A stretch of 64,000 nt of DNA from Lantana camara (GCA_037501455.1 CM074856.1:46467001-46531000); one strand, 5' to 3'; counted from the first letter of the stretch, positions 23,669 to 36,555 are shown. Notes: generated by a model from the sequence alone, not told the origin. Made by a program: numbers and translations.

Positions 23669-24142
23669 ATGGTTCGTCAATTTAGGGTTCCATGTTATTG
23701 CCATAATGGGTTGATGACGTTAAGTTGTGCTGGAAGAAGCTCAAAGTTTCCGGGACGATACTACTACATATGTCCCCAGAACGATAAACATCGGCTATGG
23801 TTTATTTGGGCAGATTCGATATGGGACGAGAAGTACTATGAAGTGAGACAGTACCTCAATGCCGAGAATGAGGTTCTGCATTGTATTCCTCAATTTAACC
23901 CAGATGCCTCTTGTACGTTAAGGAATCAGATGACTAAAGAGCGGGATACATCGGAAGTGGGAGAAAGCAGTGGCACGGTGCCGTCTCCCGTGCGTAGCGA
24001 ATTGTCAGTCCTTGGATTTGTTGGTAACACTTTCGACCTGAATCCCCGTGTTCTTATTTGCAGCTGTTTGGTATGCACGATTTTTGTTTTATTTTGTTGT
24101 CTAATATTGGTTTTTCTAGTCCTGTTGGTGTTAGTGAAATAG
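23669..24142 (+). CDS. Small GRF-type zinc-finger protein with hydrophobic C-terminus
   Basis: The start is taken at MVRQFRVPCYCHNG, directly after TGTGTTCGCAG, which could be a splice acceptor of a 5' leader intron. Residues about 9-50 resemble the GRF zinc finger: CYCHNG, a GRYYYICP segment with the third Cys, then WFIWAD. The usual fourth ligand position is not a clear Cys; a His is close by (DKHRLWF). The middle is polar, and the last 30 residues are strongly hydrophobic (LICSCLVCTIFVLFCC), a possible tail-anchor. GRF fingers bind nucleic acids in other proteins. It is the first gene inside the left end of the transposon and converges with the minus-strand Myb gene. Alternative: the hydrophobic tail is intron read-through. 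Confidence 0.55.
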   Translation: MVRQFRVPCYCHNGLMTLSCAGRSSKFPGRYYYICPQNDKHRLWFIWADSIWDEKYYEVRQYLNAENEVLHCIPQFNPDASCTLRNQMTKERDTSEVGESSGTVPSPVRSELSVLGFVGNTFDLNPRVLICSCLVCTIFVLFCCLILVFLVLLVLVK

Positions 24143-24765
24143 ATTGTGTTGATTGTTGTAGTTACCTAAATATGTACCTTTTTATCTATGTTTATTGCTA
24201 CCATGTTGGTGTTTTGTTTCTAGCAATGAAAATAGTTTTCAATGGATGAGGAAAGTGGGGCGTACAACTTTGTATGTGTAATCGCATTTCTGGGGACATG
24301 AATAAACATCTACCGAGTATGTCACAATCCATACCCTTGCCTGATAGTAAACATACTTGAGAGAACAAATCAGAACTCCAAGGATTTTTTCGAGGTCGAG
24401 CAAGATCCCTTTGAGCTTTTTTTTATGTTTTTACTGGTACTTGAACCATACCAAAATTCCGCTGGTGGCTTGGGAACAAGCACTCCTGGGAATTCAGTTC
24501 CCGACATTCGGTCTTCACCTCGTGCGGAGTGTGATGTAGATGATGCCGATTTTGTGTCTTTGGGCAATCCTATAGAATATTTGCAATTTAATGAGCTAAT
24601 TTCTGTTGCGTAACGAATAAAAATGTGTTAGTTACCTGAGTAGGCTATAATTTCTTCAAGGTCCATTGGCCAGTTTGCTACTCGCTCGAGCAGTAACTCC
24701 CTGTCAGTTTCGGGATCAAAAATCTCGTACAAATGGAACCACATACATTCGTCTTCATCTTTGTA

Positions 24766-27571
24766 TGTAGCACCCGGGACGATAAGCACCACATCCCCTG
24801 CACTACAAGTCTAGTCCACATATGAAATTGATGATCCAACATGAGCCGGACTCATAGAGAACGGATGACAAAATAAAAACAACTCTCTGGCTAGACGGAA
24901 TCTAACCCTGTACCAATTAATTTAACAACCTGACGAGTGCAATGCAGAAGCAATGATACCAACAATAAAATTTAGTAATGGCTACAAGCCCAACAATTCC
25001 AATACATAAATTAAAATCATCATGCATCCTAACAACGGGTTCAACTACGCATGCAACCTGTCCCGAATCAATAATCAACAATAATTCATAATTAGCATAC
25101 AGGCCCAAATACATAAAGGGATTTCCATTAGATCATACAATGTAAAATGTGACTGGAGTGTACAAGTGACTTGACAAGGAAAATAAAACTCGACCTCCGC
25201 CTAGCAAGACCTACAAGAACTGAAAAGTGGGGAATGAGGGGTCAGTCTCTAGAAGACTGAGTGAGCAGGAGTTGTACATAAATATAGAAACATTCACATG
25301 CAATTCATAAATCCCGAGCAAAGTTTTAAATGAAACTAGTTCCTGAGAAGGCAAGAAAAGGTCTAGCAATGCTCGGATTTTACGACTAATTCATATTAAA
25401 TTCTTTAAATCCATAATTTATGAATAATCATAATGGCTCGGCGAGTGAGCGTGCATAATTCTCCAACCAAACTTTGACCGTGTACAATGAACATAACATA
25501 ATACTTTGAATACGTGATCATACAATACATAATTATACATGCAAGACATATACATGAGACATAAGTGTCTGGGCAATCCGTTTTTCGGCCTTCCCGCACG
25601 GTGCATAACATTAATCATAATACATGAACATGATCATAAAGCATTTTCCAACCTTCTCCCTCCGGAATGGTCGGGCCTGCAGACCCGAACCATTTAATAA
25701 TAACAATATCGAGACGGGGGCTCATGACTCCTACCCGCTCCTTCGATGGGTTAACCATCGGCTCAAAAATAACTCACCTTTCACACTACACTGTCGCGTG
25801 AGAGATTCTCAATGAGTACTTTGTGCAATGGCTTAGCTATACGTCGGCCCGATGCCAAACCGGTCTCTATTCACACATTTCCTCGGGGCCCAATAACATG
25901 TGCATGATCAATGTGCATAATCTCGCCAAAACATTTAAGTCATGAGTAATCATAATTTATTTCATAATTCATGAGGAAACATTTACTCGATAAAGATTTA
26001 CTCGATGACTCCACTTTGAAAACGATATATATATATACATAAGGGTTTTGGCCAAAACTTGTCACATAAGGTTATAGGGTTTGATACATAGCTAGAACAA
26101 AAACACCCTCACCTGACAAGCCACAACACAAGAGCAAGAGCTATGTCGGTGCCTATTCGATCATGATATCTCCACCCTGGAGATGAGCTATACAAGAAAG
26201 AGAACAATGTGTACTCGTGAGATAAGACTCGATATGATACCAAATAGGATGCACAGAAATGCTTATGAAGTGGAATATCGTGTCATAACATAATTCAATA
26301 TGTAATGAAGCACAAGAATGTCATGGAATGGTGTGATCGTGTTCGTATGCTCAATTACTCAAACAAATTCAATTCATATATCAAGCACAGATTCAAACAA
26401 TCAAACTTAAGCAAGTATAGACCAAGGAGTGTCAAATAAGAGTATAATTATCAATTAAGCAAGCATATAATTCATATAAGTCACATACGGGCGCCAAGGA
26501 AGTTAAAGGAATGCAATATGAGGGGTTTTGGTGAAGATTGGCAAAAATGGACAATTTTCGAAAATGCGTAAGCTGTGCTAAAACAAGAATATTTTAAGTT
26601 CTAGAAGTTGAAATTGGGCTTTGTTTGTTGGATATGAAACTAGACATGGAGAGCTTTAAAATTATATATGGCTCATTTTGTGATTCAAAGCGAGGTGAAA
26701 ATGGCGTAGGCCGGAAGTGGAATAAATGCAGATTGACGGGAAAGTGGTGACACCAAAAATAATTGATAATAACTCACAAATGACAAAATATATTGAGGTG
26801 ATTCCAATTGGATAATGTTCTAGACTTCAATAGGTTTCCATAGGTTTAAAAATAAGGTCAATCGGAGTCTGTTTGAGTGGGGCGAGGCCATGACAAAGTT
26901 ACACTAAAAACAGTCACGGCCGTGAAGGCAAGACAGAAGCTCTAGAAATGGATGGTCGCGGCCGTGACACTTTTAAGGGTAAAAACGGGCACGGCCACGA
27001 CCCTGTACCAGGCGAGAAGGTTCAAAAATCAAAGGAAGAATGTAAGGGGGGTCATCTCGGGCTCCCGTATGATTCGGCAACACCACAAATCACACAAAAC
27101 AACCAAATATAACATATATATACACATATCACTCACCAATTCATGAATTAATCCATCAAGTCAAATAAACCCACCGCAAAACACACACATATATATATAC
27201 ACACATTCTTGCATCAATAAATCGGGACTCAAGCATAGATCCACATGTATTCATGTATATACACCCAAGAATTCGAGTTATCAAGCTTAGAATTAAAATC
27301 CCTAACATATTCATAACATTCACTCACATACAACATTCATATATATATATACCTTGAGAGAAATGAAGAAGGAAGAGATGGAATGAAATGTATAAATTAT
27401 GCATATGTTGAGAAATGGAATTGCATTTAAAATGATCATATAAGCAATTAGGCAATTATTCACATAATTCACCTAAACATATTATTCAAATAAACATGTA
27501 AAGGAATTCTAACTCTCAAAACTCACACGTGTGGCGCGTGTACCTGTACGACGAAAACACGGGGCGTTACA
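24766..27571 (-). repeat. 3' LTR of the LARD-like element
   Basis: TGTAGCACCCGGG...GGGGCGTTACA on the plus strand, 2806 bases. It is very similar to 31273-34091 throughout, with scattered substitutions and short indels. A minus-strand TATA (AAGGTATATATATA) is near 27340-27356. Palindromes CACGGCCGTG and GTCGCGGCCGTGAC lie at 26915-26968. Confidence 0.9.
26878..27003. repeat. CACGGCCGTG-type palindrome cluster in the LARD LTR
   Basis: CACGGCCGTG (26915-26924), GTCGCGGCCGTGAC (26955-26968) and GGGCACGGCCACGACC (about 26988) lie in a 125-base stretch, in an LTR otherwise rich in A/T. The partner LTR has GCGCGGCCGCG and GGTCGCGACC at matching positions (33360-33482), so individual units have drifted but stay palindromic. 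Confidence 0.6.
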
Positions 27572-27585
27572 ACCTCTCCCCCTTA
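27572..27585 (-). other. Polypurine tract of the LARD-like element
   Basis: The reverse complement is AAGGGGGAGAGGTTG immediately ahead of the LTR start TGTAACGCC. Confidence 0.75.
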
Positions 27586-30500
27586 AGAAGGACCTATCCT
27601 CAGGTCCTATGCCTCGAGTTCTGGACTCTAAGCATAACTTCCCTGTGCTCATCCCACGCGGGTTCGCGACACCCCGATAGGAATTAGTTCGGAAAAGTTC
27701 TTCAAGCAACAGGGGTCTTGACTCGTTGCGGAGAAAGCTTGTCCTCGAACTAGATCCAGTGTTAAGCGAGTGGTTCGGTAGGACTTGTACAACAAGAGGG
27801 TCCAACGGATTCATCTCTTATCACTCAAGTCCATTACGACCTAACTCTTGGGGCTCGGTTTGAAATGAGTATGGTGCCTTAGACAACCACTAACTCACAA
27901 CCATGAGCCTAACCGAACTCCTCATGCTTCCAAGCTCGGGTTCGATGTTGAGAAGATCGAACCATCCTCAATCTACTACTCCAGTATAATCGTTGAAACT
28001 GAGCTCTTGAAACATCCACAACCCTTATCTCACCGAGAAACCTAAACACTCGCAAACTAAGCTATCGCCAGAGGCAAGCTAAACAGGTAGAAAGCAACAA
28101 AGAGAGAGAGCCCCGTCTCTCAACCAGGCAATGAGAGAACCCCATCTCTCAAACAACAATGAGAGAACCCCGTCTCTCAACAAACACGAAAAGGGAAAAC
28201 CCCCAAAACAAAATTAAACGAGCAATCACACAAGGAACAGGTAAGAACATCAAAAACACCGAGTATCATACAAAAGCAATTAATACAATTAGTAATTAAG
28301 GTATATAACATCATGAAATTGTTCAAATTAAAGTTGCATTTATGCATATGCCATGAATGTTCGATGTACCATTCACCGAAGTAATAAAATGGATGATTAT
28401 GCTCTCATTGCCCGTGTCCATGCATCCATTGGGTTATTTTCTTGAGTTCCTTCTTTTTATCCTTATACACATGCCCGGTCATCAATCCATCCCATCTTTC
28501 AAGTAACTCAGTCTCGATTCCTTTTCCTCTCTTTACACTTCCAAATTCTTAAGTGTTTTCTTTGTCTAACCCGATCAACTCTTTTTTCCTAACGAGTCAT
28601 GTTTGCCGTTCCCAGTTGTTCGAACCACTCTTGCAGAAAATTCAAATTACAATCTCTAACTCTCCATGGCGAGTTGTATCCCCTCTATCTCAGAAACTTG
28701 AGCTCATTTCTACTAACCCAGGTTAAGGTTTGTTTCCTTGGAATGTCCTCGGCTCTTCATGAAGAAACGACCAACGAACCGGAACCTGACTCATTCACGT
28801 TATCTCACCTCGTAGATATCCACTTTTCAATGCTCGGTTGAATTGACTCTCACTTTCAATCACGGAATATGGTGATCCGATCGACTTCTTTATCCATTCC
28901 TCTTCATCATTTCCGTAATTCCTTCGTCTCCATTATCTCGGAAATTGAAATTCACAATATAACTCATCTTTTTCCACCCTTGGGAGATTGAGTTCATACG
29001 CCACCAACATAAGAGATCGATGACTTTGGTTTGTTCCCATCGATTACACTTTTCCTTCTTATCAACATGGCCTCCAACAACTCTTGAAGCTTTAATTCTC
29101 TCGGCCTTATTCGTTCCTCGATTACTAAAATTTCCAAATTATCTCTTGCAACTTTGATAGGATTCCGTAATTATCAATTCTTGCATTTTTGTTGTTCTCG
29201 CTAGATGTACTCCTTCATCCTCAACCGGAGATTTAGTTTTACTCCTTTGTCGCTCTCTCTCCCTTAAGAATTTCTTTCCTGGCTCGCTAAACTTGGTCTA
29301 TCATTTCTTTAACCTGAAATTCTTGACTTCTTAAATTCCTCTTTTCACAGAATGATTGATTGCCATTATGTGGTATGCTCGGTACTCTTGCTCACATTCA
29401 CTTTGAAGGAATTTGGTTAGGGTGGCAACCATAGTTCTCGCTTTTCCAGTTTCTACTTCGATCTCCCCAACTTTCAAATTTTCTTTACACCATCGTTTGG
29501 TTCACAATCCGAGATCCATTTTTGACCCAAATATGACTCGTACGAAATGGCACATGAAGCCTAAAGCGAAGAAGACCTCTTATCAAGCAAACACTAAACT
29601 ATGCATGTCAGGTAAGAATGTTCGATACATGTAGCATATTTCCGGCAATCAAAGTATGCATCACATTTGAGCAATTACTTCAATTAAACGAATATAAGAC
29701 GAAATTAAAATAATTAATATATTGTATGATGTGCGTGCTATGAATGCAACTACCGTTCACCATAGAGGAAAACCTTTAGCTCGGTGACTTGAACTCCGGT
29801 CATCAAATTCATTGACTACTTCTTGTATACCCACGGTCTCCTAACTTCTTTGATTCTTCTTGTATCCTCCCGTATTCCGAAAATCCAACAACTCTACTTT
29901 ACTTACAACCTTGAACCTTGGACCTCAAAGCTCTCAAACTTTTCATTCTCTTAGAACTCGAAGTGTCTCCACCCATTTCTTTTTTCCAGATCTCGCCCAT
30001 TCCAAATTTTAAAAATCTCCTTACTTCGAATTTGATTCTTAATTTCCCACTAACTTGAGGGATAAGATTCCCTCAATCCGAAGTTGTCACTTAAGCCCAT
30101 TCCTTCTACATTCCCGAAACCGGCCCTTTGAGTCTTTTCCCATGTTGATTCCTTTGTTAAAATCTTTTTCAATGTCCGAAATTTTCATGATTCTTGAACC
30201 CAAATTCTTCTTGATCAAGTCCCCTTGACTTTTCTCTTAGGAATTCAAATTGATTAGGCGGCTCATCCCCAATTGCTTACACTTGAGCACATAATTTCCT
30301 TCCAAAGGCCCTTTGCCTTTCTTTATCGTTTCCCTTGGTTGCTCTATATCTTCCACGAAGTTGTATCATATCTACTGCGTTAATGAGCTTTCTCTAACTC
30401 TTCTATATTCAACTTCCAAAGGCTTGATTTATTCAAAAGTCCTTCTTCGATAATTTACCTTGCTTACCATCCATTGACCCTATTGTATATGGAATCTCCT

Positions 30501-31236
30501 TGACGTCTTCATACTTTCCCATCGAACTAAGCTTTGAACCGTAATATCTTCGAGATTTTCCTCGCTTCATTTTTTAGTTAGACGATCCCGTTACATCCGG
30601 TTATATTATCTTCGTAGAGTAGGCGTGTATGTTGATATAATGAATTGCATACATCACACGCCCCACCATCATTCATCAAATACCCATCAACAACAATTAA
30701 AACCCATAAGTTACCACCACATATGGAGTCTTCTAATCCGGATCTTAACCTTCAATTCTCCAATCACTTCCCTTGCCTTGATGAGCATGATTTTCTATCC
30801 ATGCCAAATCTTCTCCCAAAATGTAGTTTTCATCTCAAGCCCAAGCTCCCAACCTAAAGTGTTGGTACGAAGATCATCAATCACCCGAATCCTTCTAAAT
30901 CCCCAAAGTCTTCCTCAATTTCTCATACTTGGAAGAAAAACTCGTGACAAGTTGTTGTGACCATAAAGATTGGCCGTGGGTCGTTGTGGTAATACTATCC
31001 TACAGTCACAACTCAACTTAAATATAAATGCATGCCGGTTAGTAAATGCAAATGACATATATTTTGCACCAAAGCACATATTGATGCAAAATGCAACAAT
31101 TAATTCAACAAAATTTAAATTTGAACATATAATTCATCAAATTTTCCAATAATACATGCTCATGATCAATGCGGTGCGCAAGTTGACACGTTGTTCCTAA
31201 GCCGTTCGACCTATACTTGACAAGACGCTAGAGACC
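27586..31236. other. Internal region of the LARD-like element, no coding domain
   Basis: No gag, protease, reverse transcriptase or integrase motif is recognised on either strand; frames reach at most about 110 codons. The minus-strand end next to the polypurine tract (residues like PEDRSFLRGRGCNAP) resembles the tail of chromovirus pol followed by LTR, consistent with a deletion derivative. Short GAGAGA...TCTCTC units occur at 28103-28180. Confidence 0.6.
28103..28182. repeat. Three spaced GAGAGAACCCC(G/A)TCTCTCAA units
   Basis: Units GAGAGCCCCGTCTCTCAA, GAGAGAACCCCATCTCTCAA and GAGAGAACCCCGTCTCTCAA recur at intervals of about 30 bases. Each can fold into a 5-6 bp GAGAGA/TCTCTC hairpin. Confidence 0.7.
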
Positions 31237-31272
31237 CCGGTTTTGCAACCGAGCTCTAATACCACCTTAGGA
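31237..31272 (-). other. Primer-binding site of the LARD-like element
   Basis: On the minus strand, eight bases after the LTR end comes TGGTATTAGAGCTCGG. The known plant initiator-tRNA-Met site is TGGTATCAGAGC, so there is one C-to-T difference. Confidence 0.8.
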
Positions 31273-33821
31273 TGTAGCACCCGGGACGATATGCACCACA
31301 TCCCTCGCACTACAAGTCTAGTCCACGCATGAAATTGATGATCCAGCATGAACCGGACTCATAGCGAACGGGTGACAAAATAAAAACAACTCTCTGGCTA
31401 GGTGGAATCTAACCCTGCACCAATTACTTCAACAACTTGAGAGTGCAATATGGAAGCAATGATACCAACAATAAAATTTAGTAATGGCTACAAGCCCAAC
31501 AATTCCAATACATAAATTAAAATCATCATGCATCCTAACAACGGGTTCAACTACGCATCCAACCTGTCCCGAATCAATAATCAACGAAAATTCATAATTA
31601 GCACACAGACCCAAATACATAAAGGGATTTCCATTAGATCATACAATGTAAAATGTGACTGGAGTGTACAAGTGACTTGACAAGGAAAATAAAACTCGAC
31701 CTCCGCCTAGCAAGACCTGCAAGAACTGAAAAGTGGGGAAGGAGGGGTCAGTCTCTAGAAGACTGAGTGAGCAGGAGTTGTACATATATATAGAAACATG
31801 CACATGCAAGTCATAAATCCCGAGCAAAGTTTTAAATGAAATTAGTTCCTGAGAAAGCAAGAAAAGGTCTAGCAATGCTCGGATTTTACGACTAATTCAT
31901 ATTAAATTCTTTAAATCCATAATTCATGAATAATCATAATGGGTCGACGAGTGTGCGTGCATAATTCTCCAACCAAACTCCGACCGTATACAATGAACAT
32001 AACATAATACTTTGAATACGTGATCATGCAATACATAATTATACATGCGAGACATATACATGAGACATAAGCGTTTGGTCAATCCATGTCCTGGCCTTCC
32101 CGCACGGTGCATGACATTAATCATAATACATGAACATGATCATAAAGTATTTTCCAACCTTCTCCCTTCGGAATGGTCGGGCCTGCAGACCCGAACCATT
32201 TAATAATAACAACATCGAGACGGGGGCTCATGACTCCTACCCGCTCCTTCGATGGGTTAACCATCGGCTCAAGAATAACTAACCTTCCACACTACACGAT
32301 CGCGTGAGAGATTCTCAATGAGTACTTTGTGCAATGGCTTAGCTATACGTCGGCCCGATGCCGAACCGGTCTCCATTCACACATTTCCTCGGGGCCCAAT
32401 AACATGTGCATGATCAATGTGTATAATCTTGCCAAAACATTTAAGTCATGAGTAATCATAATTCATGAGGAAACATTTACTCGATAAAGATTTACTCGAT
32501 GACTCCACTTTGAAAACGATATATATATATACATAAGGGTTTTAGCCAAAACTTGTCACATAAGGTTATAGGATTTGATACATAGCTAGAATGAAAACAC
32601 CCTCACCTGACAAGCGAAAATACAAGAGCAAGAGCTATGTCGGTGCCTATTGGATCATGATATCTCCACCCTGGATATGAGCTGTACAAGAAAGAGAACA
32701 ATGTGTACTCGTGAGATAAGACTCGATATGATACGAAATAGGATGCACGAAAATGCTTATGAAGTGAAGTATCGTGTCATAACATAATTTAATATGTAAT
32801 GAAGCACAAAAATGTCATGGAATGGTGTGATCGTGTTCGTATGCTCAATTACTCAAACAAATTCAATTCATATATCAAGCACGGATTCAAACAATCAAAC
32901 TTAAGCAAGTAAAGACCAAGGAGTGTCAAATAAGAGTATAATTATCAATTAAGCAAGCATATAATTCATATAAGTCACATACGAGAGCCAAGGAAGTGAA
33001 AGGAATGCAATATGAGGGGTTTTGGTGAAGATTGGCAAAAACGGATAATTTTCGGAAATACGTAAGTTGTGGTAAAACAAGAATATCTTAAGTTCTAGAA
33101 GTTGAAATTGGGTTTTGTTTGTTGGATATGAAACTAGAAACAGAGTATATAGCTCATTTTGTGATTCAAAGTGAGGTGAAAATGACGTAGGCCGGAAGTT
33201 GGATAAATACAGATTGTCGAGAAAGTGGCGACAAAAAAATAATTGATAATAACTCACAAATGACAAAAGATATTGAGGTGATTCCAATTGACAATGTTCT
33301 ACACTTCAAGAGGTTTCCATGGGTTCAAAAATCAGGTCAATCGAAGTCCGTTTGAGTGGGGCGCGGCCGCGATAAAGTTGCACTAAAAACAGTCACGGTC
33401 GCGAAGGCAAGACATAAGCTCTAGAAATGGATGGTCGCGGCCGTGAAACTTTTAAGGGTAATAACGGGCGCGGTCGCGACCCTGTACCAGGCGAGAAGGT
33501 TCAAAAATCAAAGGAAGAACGTAGGGGGACTCGTCTCGGGCTCCCGTATGATCCGGCAACACCACAATCACACAAAACAACCAAATATAACATATATATA
33601 CACATATCACTCACCAATTCATGAATTAATCCATCAAGTCAAATAAACCCACCACAAAACACACACACATATATATATATATATACACACATTCTTGCAT
33701 CAATAAATCAAGACTCAAGCATAAATCCACATGTATTCATGCATATACACCCAAGAATTCGTGTTATCAAACTTAGAATTAAAATCCCTAACATATTCAT
33801 AACATTCACTCACATACAACG

Positions 33822-33872
<51 letters not shown>

Positions 33873-34091
33873 GTTGAGAGAAATGAAGAAGGAAGAGATG
33901 GAATGAAATGCATAAATTATACATATGTTGAGAAATGGAATTGCATTTAAAATGATCATAAAAGCAATTAGGCAATTATTCACATAATTCACCTAAACAT
34001 ATTATTCAAATAAACATGTAAAGGAATTCTAACTCTCAAAACTCACACGTGTGGCGCGCGTACCTGTACGTTGAAAACACGGGGCGTTATA
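31273..34091 (-). repeat. 5' LTR of the LARD-like element
   Basis: 2819 bases, starting TGTAGCACCCGGG and ending GCGTTATA (the expected CA mutated to TA). It contains a longer AT run (33825-33871) than the other LTR. Confidence 0.9.
33825..33871. repeat. AT microsatellite, about 23 units
   Basis: The run is expanded relative to the same place in the 3' LTR (27336-27352). It sits at the minus-strand TATA box, so it lengthens the core promoter. Confidence 0.9.
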
Positions 34092-35037
34092 TTGTAAGCT
34101 CGAACCATGTCAATCTCCTTTAAGAACATAGAGTGTGGATTATTTTATATGTTAGTATTTATTTGAATTGAATGTATCTTTTGAAGCTGAATACCTGGCA
34201 CATTTCATTCCAAACTGCTTGTGTTGCTTGAACGGAATTGTTGCGATTGTTATACTTGACTCCCTTGTAGTCAATGGTGAATTTCCAGGTGACATATCTG
34301 TTGTAAACCATTGTAAATTTGTCTTCAATGAAGTCATAGCTAAAATCCTTTTGAAAGGCCTCCTTAATTTTATCTCGGGTTTGCATGAGCTCTTCTCTGT
34401 CAGAAAACCTCATGGGTCTATTGAGAACCCACGCATGAAGGTATAGATGGACAATGAATTTCTTGTCAATTGTTTTTGTCCACTCATCTGTGTAGAACCA
34501 TTGTTCCTGTGTAATACTTTGGTTGTTGGTTGTCATTCTCGTAACCTGCAAAAAAGGGTGAACTATCAGCTGCATTTAAACCAATATTTGACAAATAATG
34601 CTTTTTGGAAGGTGCCTGTAAATCAATGATTGTATATACCCACTGACCCTGCCGTGTATGTTGGGTGTTCAATATGCTTGGATATTAGGTATGAGCAAGG
34701 GTCTGTCATGCATGCTTTGGTTTTGGTAAGGTATTTATAGAAAACAGAAGATGCAGTTTTACCATATGTAACTGTAGAATGTGGTACTGTATATTCTGAC
34801 TACGTAATAGCACTAGTATTGGATTGCACTCATAGATCCATGCCAAAGATTTAGGCCCTGTTCAAATAGATTTTGCAAAGACTATACTTTTTTTTGCTGC
34901 TTCGAGTTGCTGTTTACTCAGCACAATTATTGTATGATGTAGTGAGTGAGACACGAGTTATTTATATTGGGTAGTGCAACTACATTCTTAGTTGGCCTAA
35001 AATCCTATTTTTTGCACTCACACTAAACTGACTAGTA

Positions 35038-35581
35038 ATGGTATCCACCGATCTCACCCAACGTGCTGCTCTGTTTACTCAAGAGCAGATTTTCTTTAAA
35101 AATGGGTGGGATCAGTCAAAGGAAAATGGTCTTGTTTGGCACCTCCTTGTTGTAGCGCGTAATGGTGTGTTGGTAAGTAGGGCAAATGAAGCTGAGACCG
35201 TTAAAAATTTGTTGGATACTTTGAATCTTGAGAATGGTCTTTCTGAAACTACTGAGTTCTATGTTAAAAAGATAAGAAAGCTTAGAACAAGGTATCATAT
35301 GTTCTAACACTTGCTCAGCTTTTCCGGCAGCCACTACGAATCTGAATCTAACCCGCTCTTTTTAGATGACCGTTACTGGCAGGAGATAATCAAGGTAAAT
35401 TTTTTTTTGCAATTGTTCTTCCACTTTGGTATAGTTGTCTGGTTACGTGTTGTAATAAAACGTGTTGTAACTACAGGACAATCCCAGGTACTTGGCTTAT
35501 TATAACCATGGGGAGAGACATTGGGCAGCGTTTATTGAAATTTTCGGAGAGGGTCTCCACAATGGAATTGTCCTCAATTGA
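35038..35581 (+). pseudogene. Second Myb/SANT-like gene with one in-frame stop
   Basis: Exon 1 is 35038-35394 (119 codons, phase 0, donor AAG/GTAAAT). Exon 2 is 35477-35581 after CTACAG, ending IVLN then TGA. The frame begins MVSTDLTQRAALFTQEQ, has KKIRKLRTRYHMF, then a TAA at 35305-35307, and continues in the same frame into DRYWQEIIK and, in exon 2, DNPRYLAYYN. This layout matches plant Myb/SANT-like proteins that pair with Harbinger-type transposases. It lies head to head with the disrupted gene at 34536, about 500 bases apart, suggesting a shared promoter region at 34540-35037. Confidence 0.6.
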
Positions 35582-35930
35582 AGTTAATGTATTTCTACTT
35601 ACTTAATGTGTTGCATTAGTTAGGATAATTGTGGCTTTTGCATCCCCTACCATGGAACTATCCTCTATGGAAATATTGTAACTGGTTGTAACATTCGCTG
35701 TATTTGGTTTTCGATTTTCTGAATTTAAATCTTCAACTGTTGTACTCAGTCCCTAATTTATGCAAATGTTTGAGTTATTAGTGCATTTTAACATATGTTA
35801 CAGCAACATTATCTTTGACTGAAAAGATGAATGAGCATATTTCTGTCATACTCATGTTTGTTGGAAAATAACAGGGATTTCACTTTGTTTACATGGAAGC
35901 TGAAATATATTAAACTGTGTATAACCCTCC

Positions 35931-36545
35931 TTAATTGCAGGCATCGTCACCGTCATCTGCGGCTGTGTAGTCTTCGTCAAAATCGGCACACTCCGAATCT
36001 GTCTGGGCGAAGTAGAGTGGATCTTGATCATGTTCATCGGGTTCTCCAGGTAAGAGATGAAATTTCATTCTTTTGAACAAAGTATGCCTTTCTTTGTAGT
36101 TTGGGAATCCATGTTTAATGAATTTTTTCTCGATTGCATGCTCCTGTGGCCAGAATACACCCTGCAACATGGAACTTCAATGAGTCTTGCTATTCAAACA
36201 AAATATTAAAATTTCGCAAATGAACCTGTCATGTACCAATTTTTTTTTTTTTTCTGAGCATTGTACCCCTCACCAACTGTGAACGTGTTTGAGGATGTAT
36301 CGGAGAAAACATCTGATACAAATGTCTCAAACCGTAGATATCTATCTCTTCATACAACAACAATATCTCTAATATCGTTGCAGTCGTAAAACTTATCAAA
36401 ATTTTCACTCATTGACTCTGCCACACGTGTGATGCATCGCAAAGCTTTTGATAACTCGTTCACACCGTGGCCTTTTCCATGATCAACCAAAAAACTTAGG
36501 GCAATTTTCGCTTCACAATTGAAGCAAGGGTAATGATGATCTTCG
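35931..36545 (-). pseudogene. Further minus-strand exons, unknown product
   Basis: One frame runs leftward with CFNCEAKIALSFLVDHGKG and SKALRCITRVAESM, a TGA near 36352, then YLRFETFVSDVF. After a likely intron (donor near 36245, acceptor TTGCAG near 36164) it reads GVFWPQEHAIEKKF, ending in an acidic tail (DEDYTAADDGDD). No family is recognised. It could be the last exons of ORF1 or a separate gene. Confidence 0.4.
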
Positions 36546-36555
36546 AAACTCAGTT

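Larger units (their letters stand above)
24766..34091 (-). mobile_element. Non-autonomous LTR retrotransposon (LARD-like), chromovirus-derived
   Basis: Two long LTRs (24766-27571 and 31273-34091) flank 3.7 kb without recognisable gag or pol. TTGTA lies at 24761-24765 and 34092-34096. Minus orientation is shown by TGGTATTAGAGC, a one-mismatch match to the initiator-tRNA-Met primer site (TGGTATCAGAGC), beside the right LTR, and by AAGGGGGAGAGG beside the left LTR. On the minus strand the LTR starts TGTAACGCCCCG. LTRs without coding content and a multi-kb insert fit the LARD class. It inserted into a coding exon of the transposon. Confidence 0.9.
24370..34536 (-). pseudogene. Myb/SANT-like gene, split in an exon by an LTR element
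   Basis: The first exon is 34195-34536, starting MTTNNQSITQEQWFYTDEW and ending at CAG before GTATTC. The second begins at 34117 after a TTAAAG acceptor, reads EIDMVRAY, is cut at 34092 by the 9.3-kb LTR element, and resumes at 24765 as KDEDECMWFHLYEIFDPETD down to 24636, before GTAACTAAC. The last exon is 24370-24569, after TTCTATAG. Phases agree at both introns. The domain resembles plant Myb/SANT-like DNA-binding proteins (W-T-x-E-W, and QAVWNEMCQ at its end). The C-terminal exon is Ser/Lys-rich. Loss of the intact copy is expected from the insertion. Confidence 0.7.

Noticed and set aside
28103..28182. Possible CRISPR-like array (repeats with unique spacers)
   Set aside because: Repeats are only about 18 bases, three in number, spacers about 10 bases, inside a plant LTR element with no cas genes.
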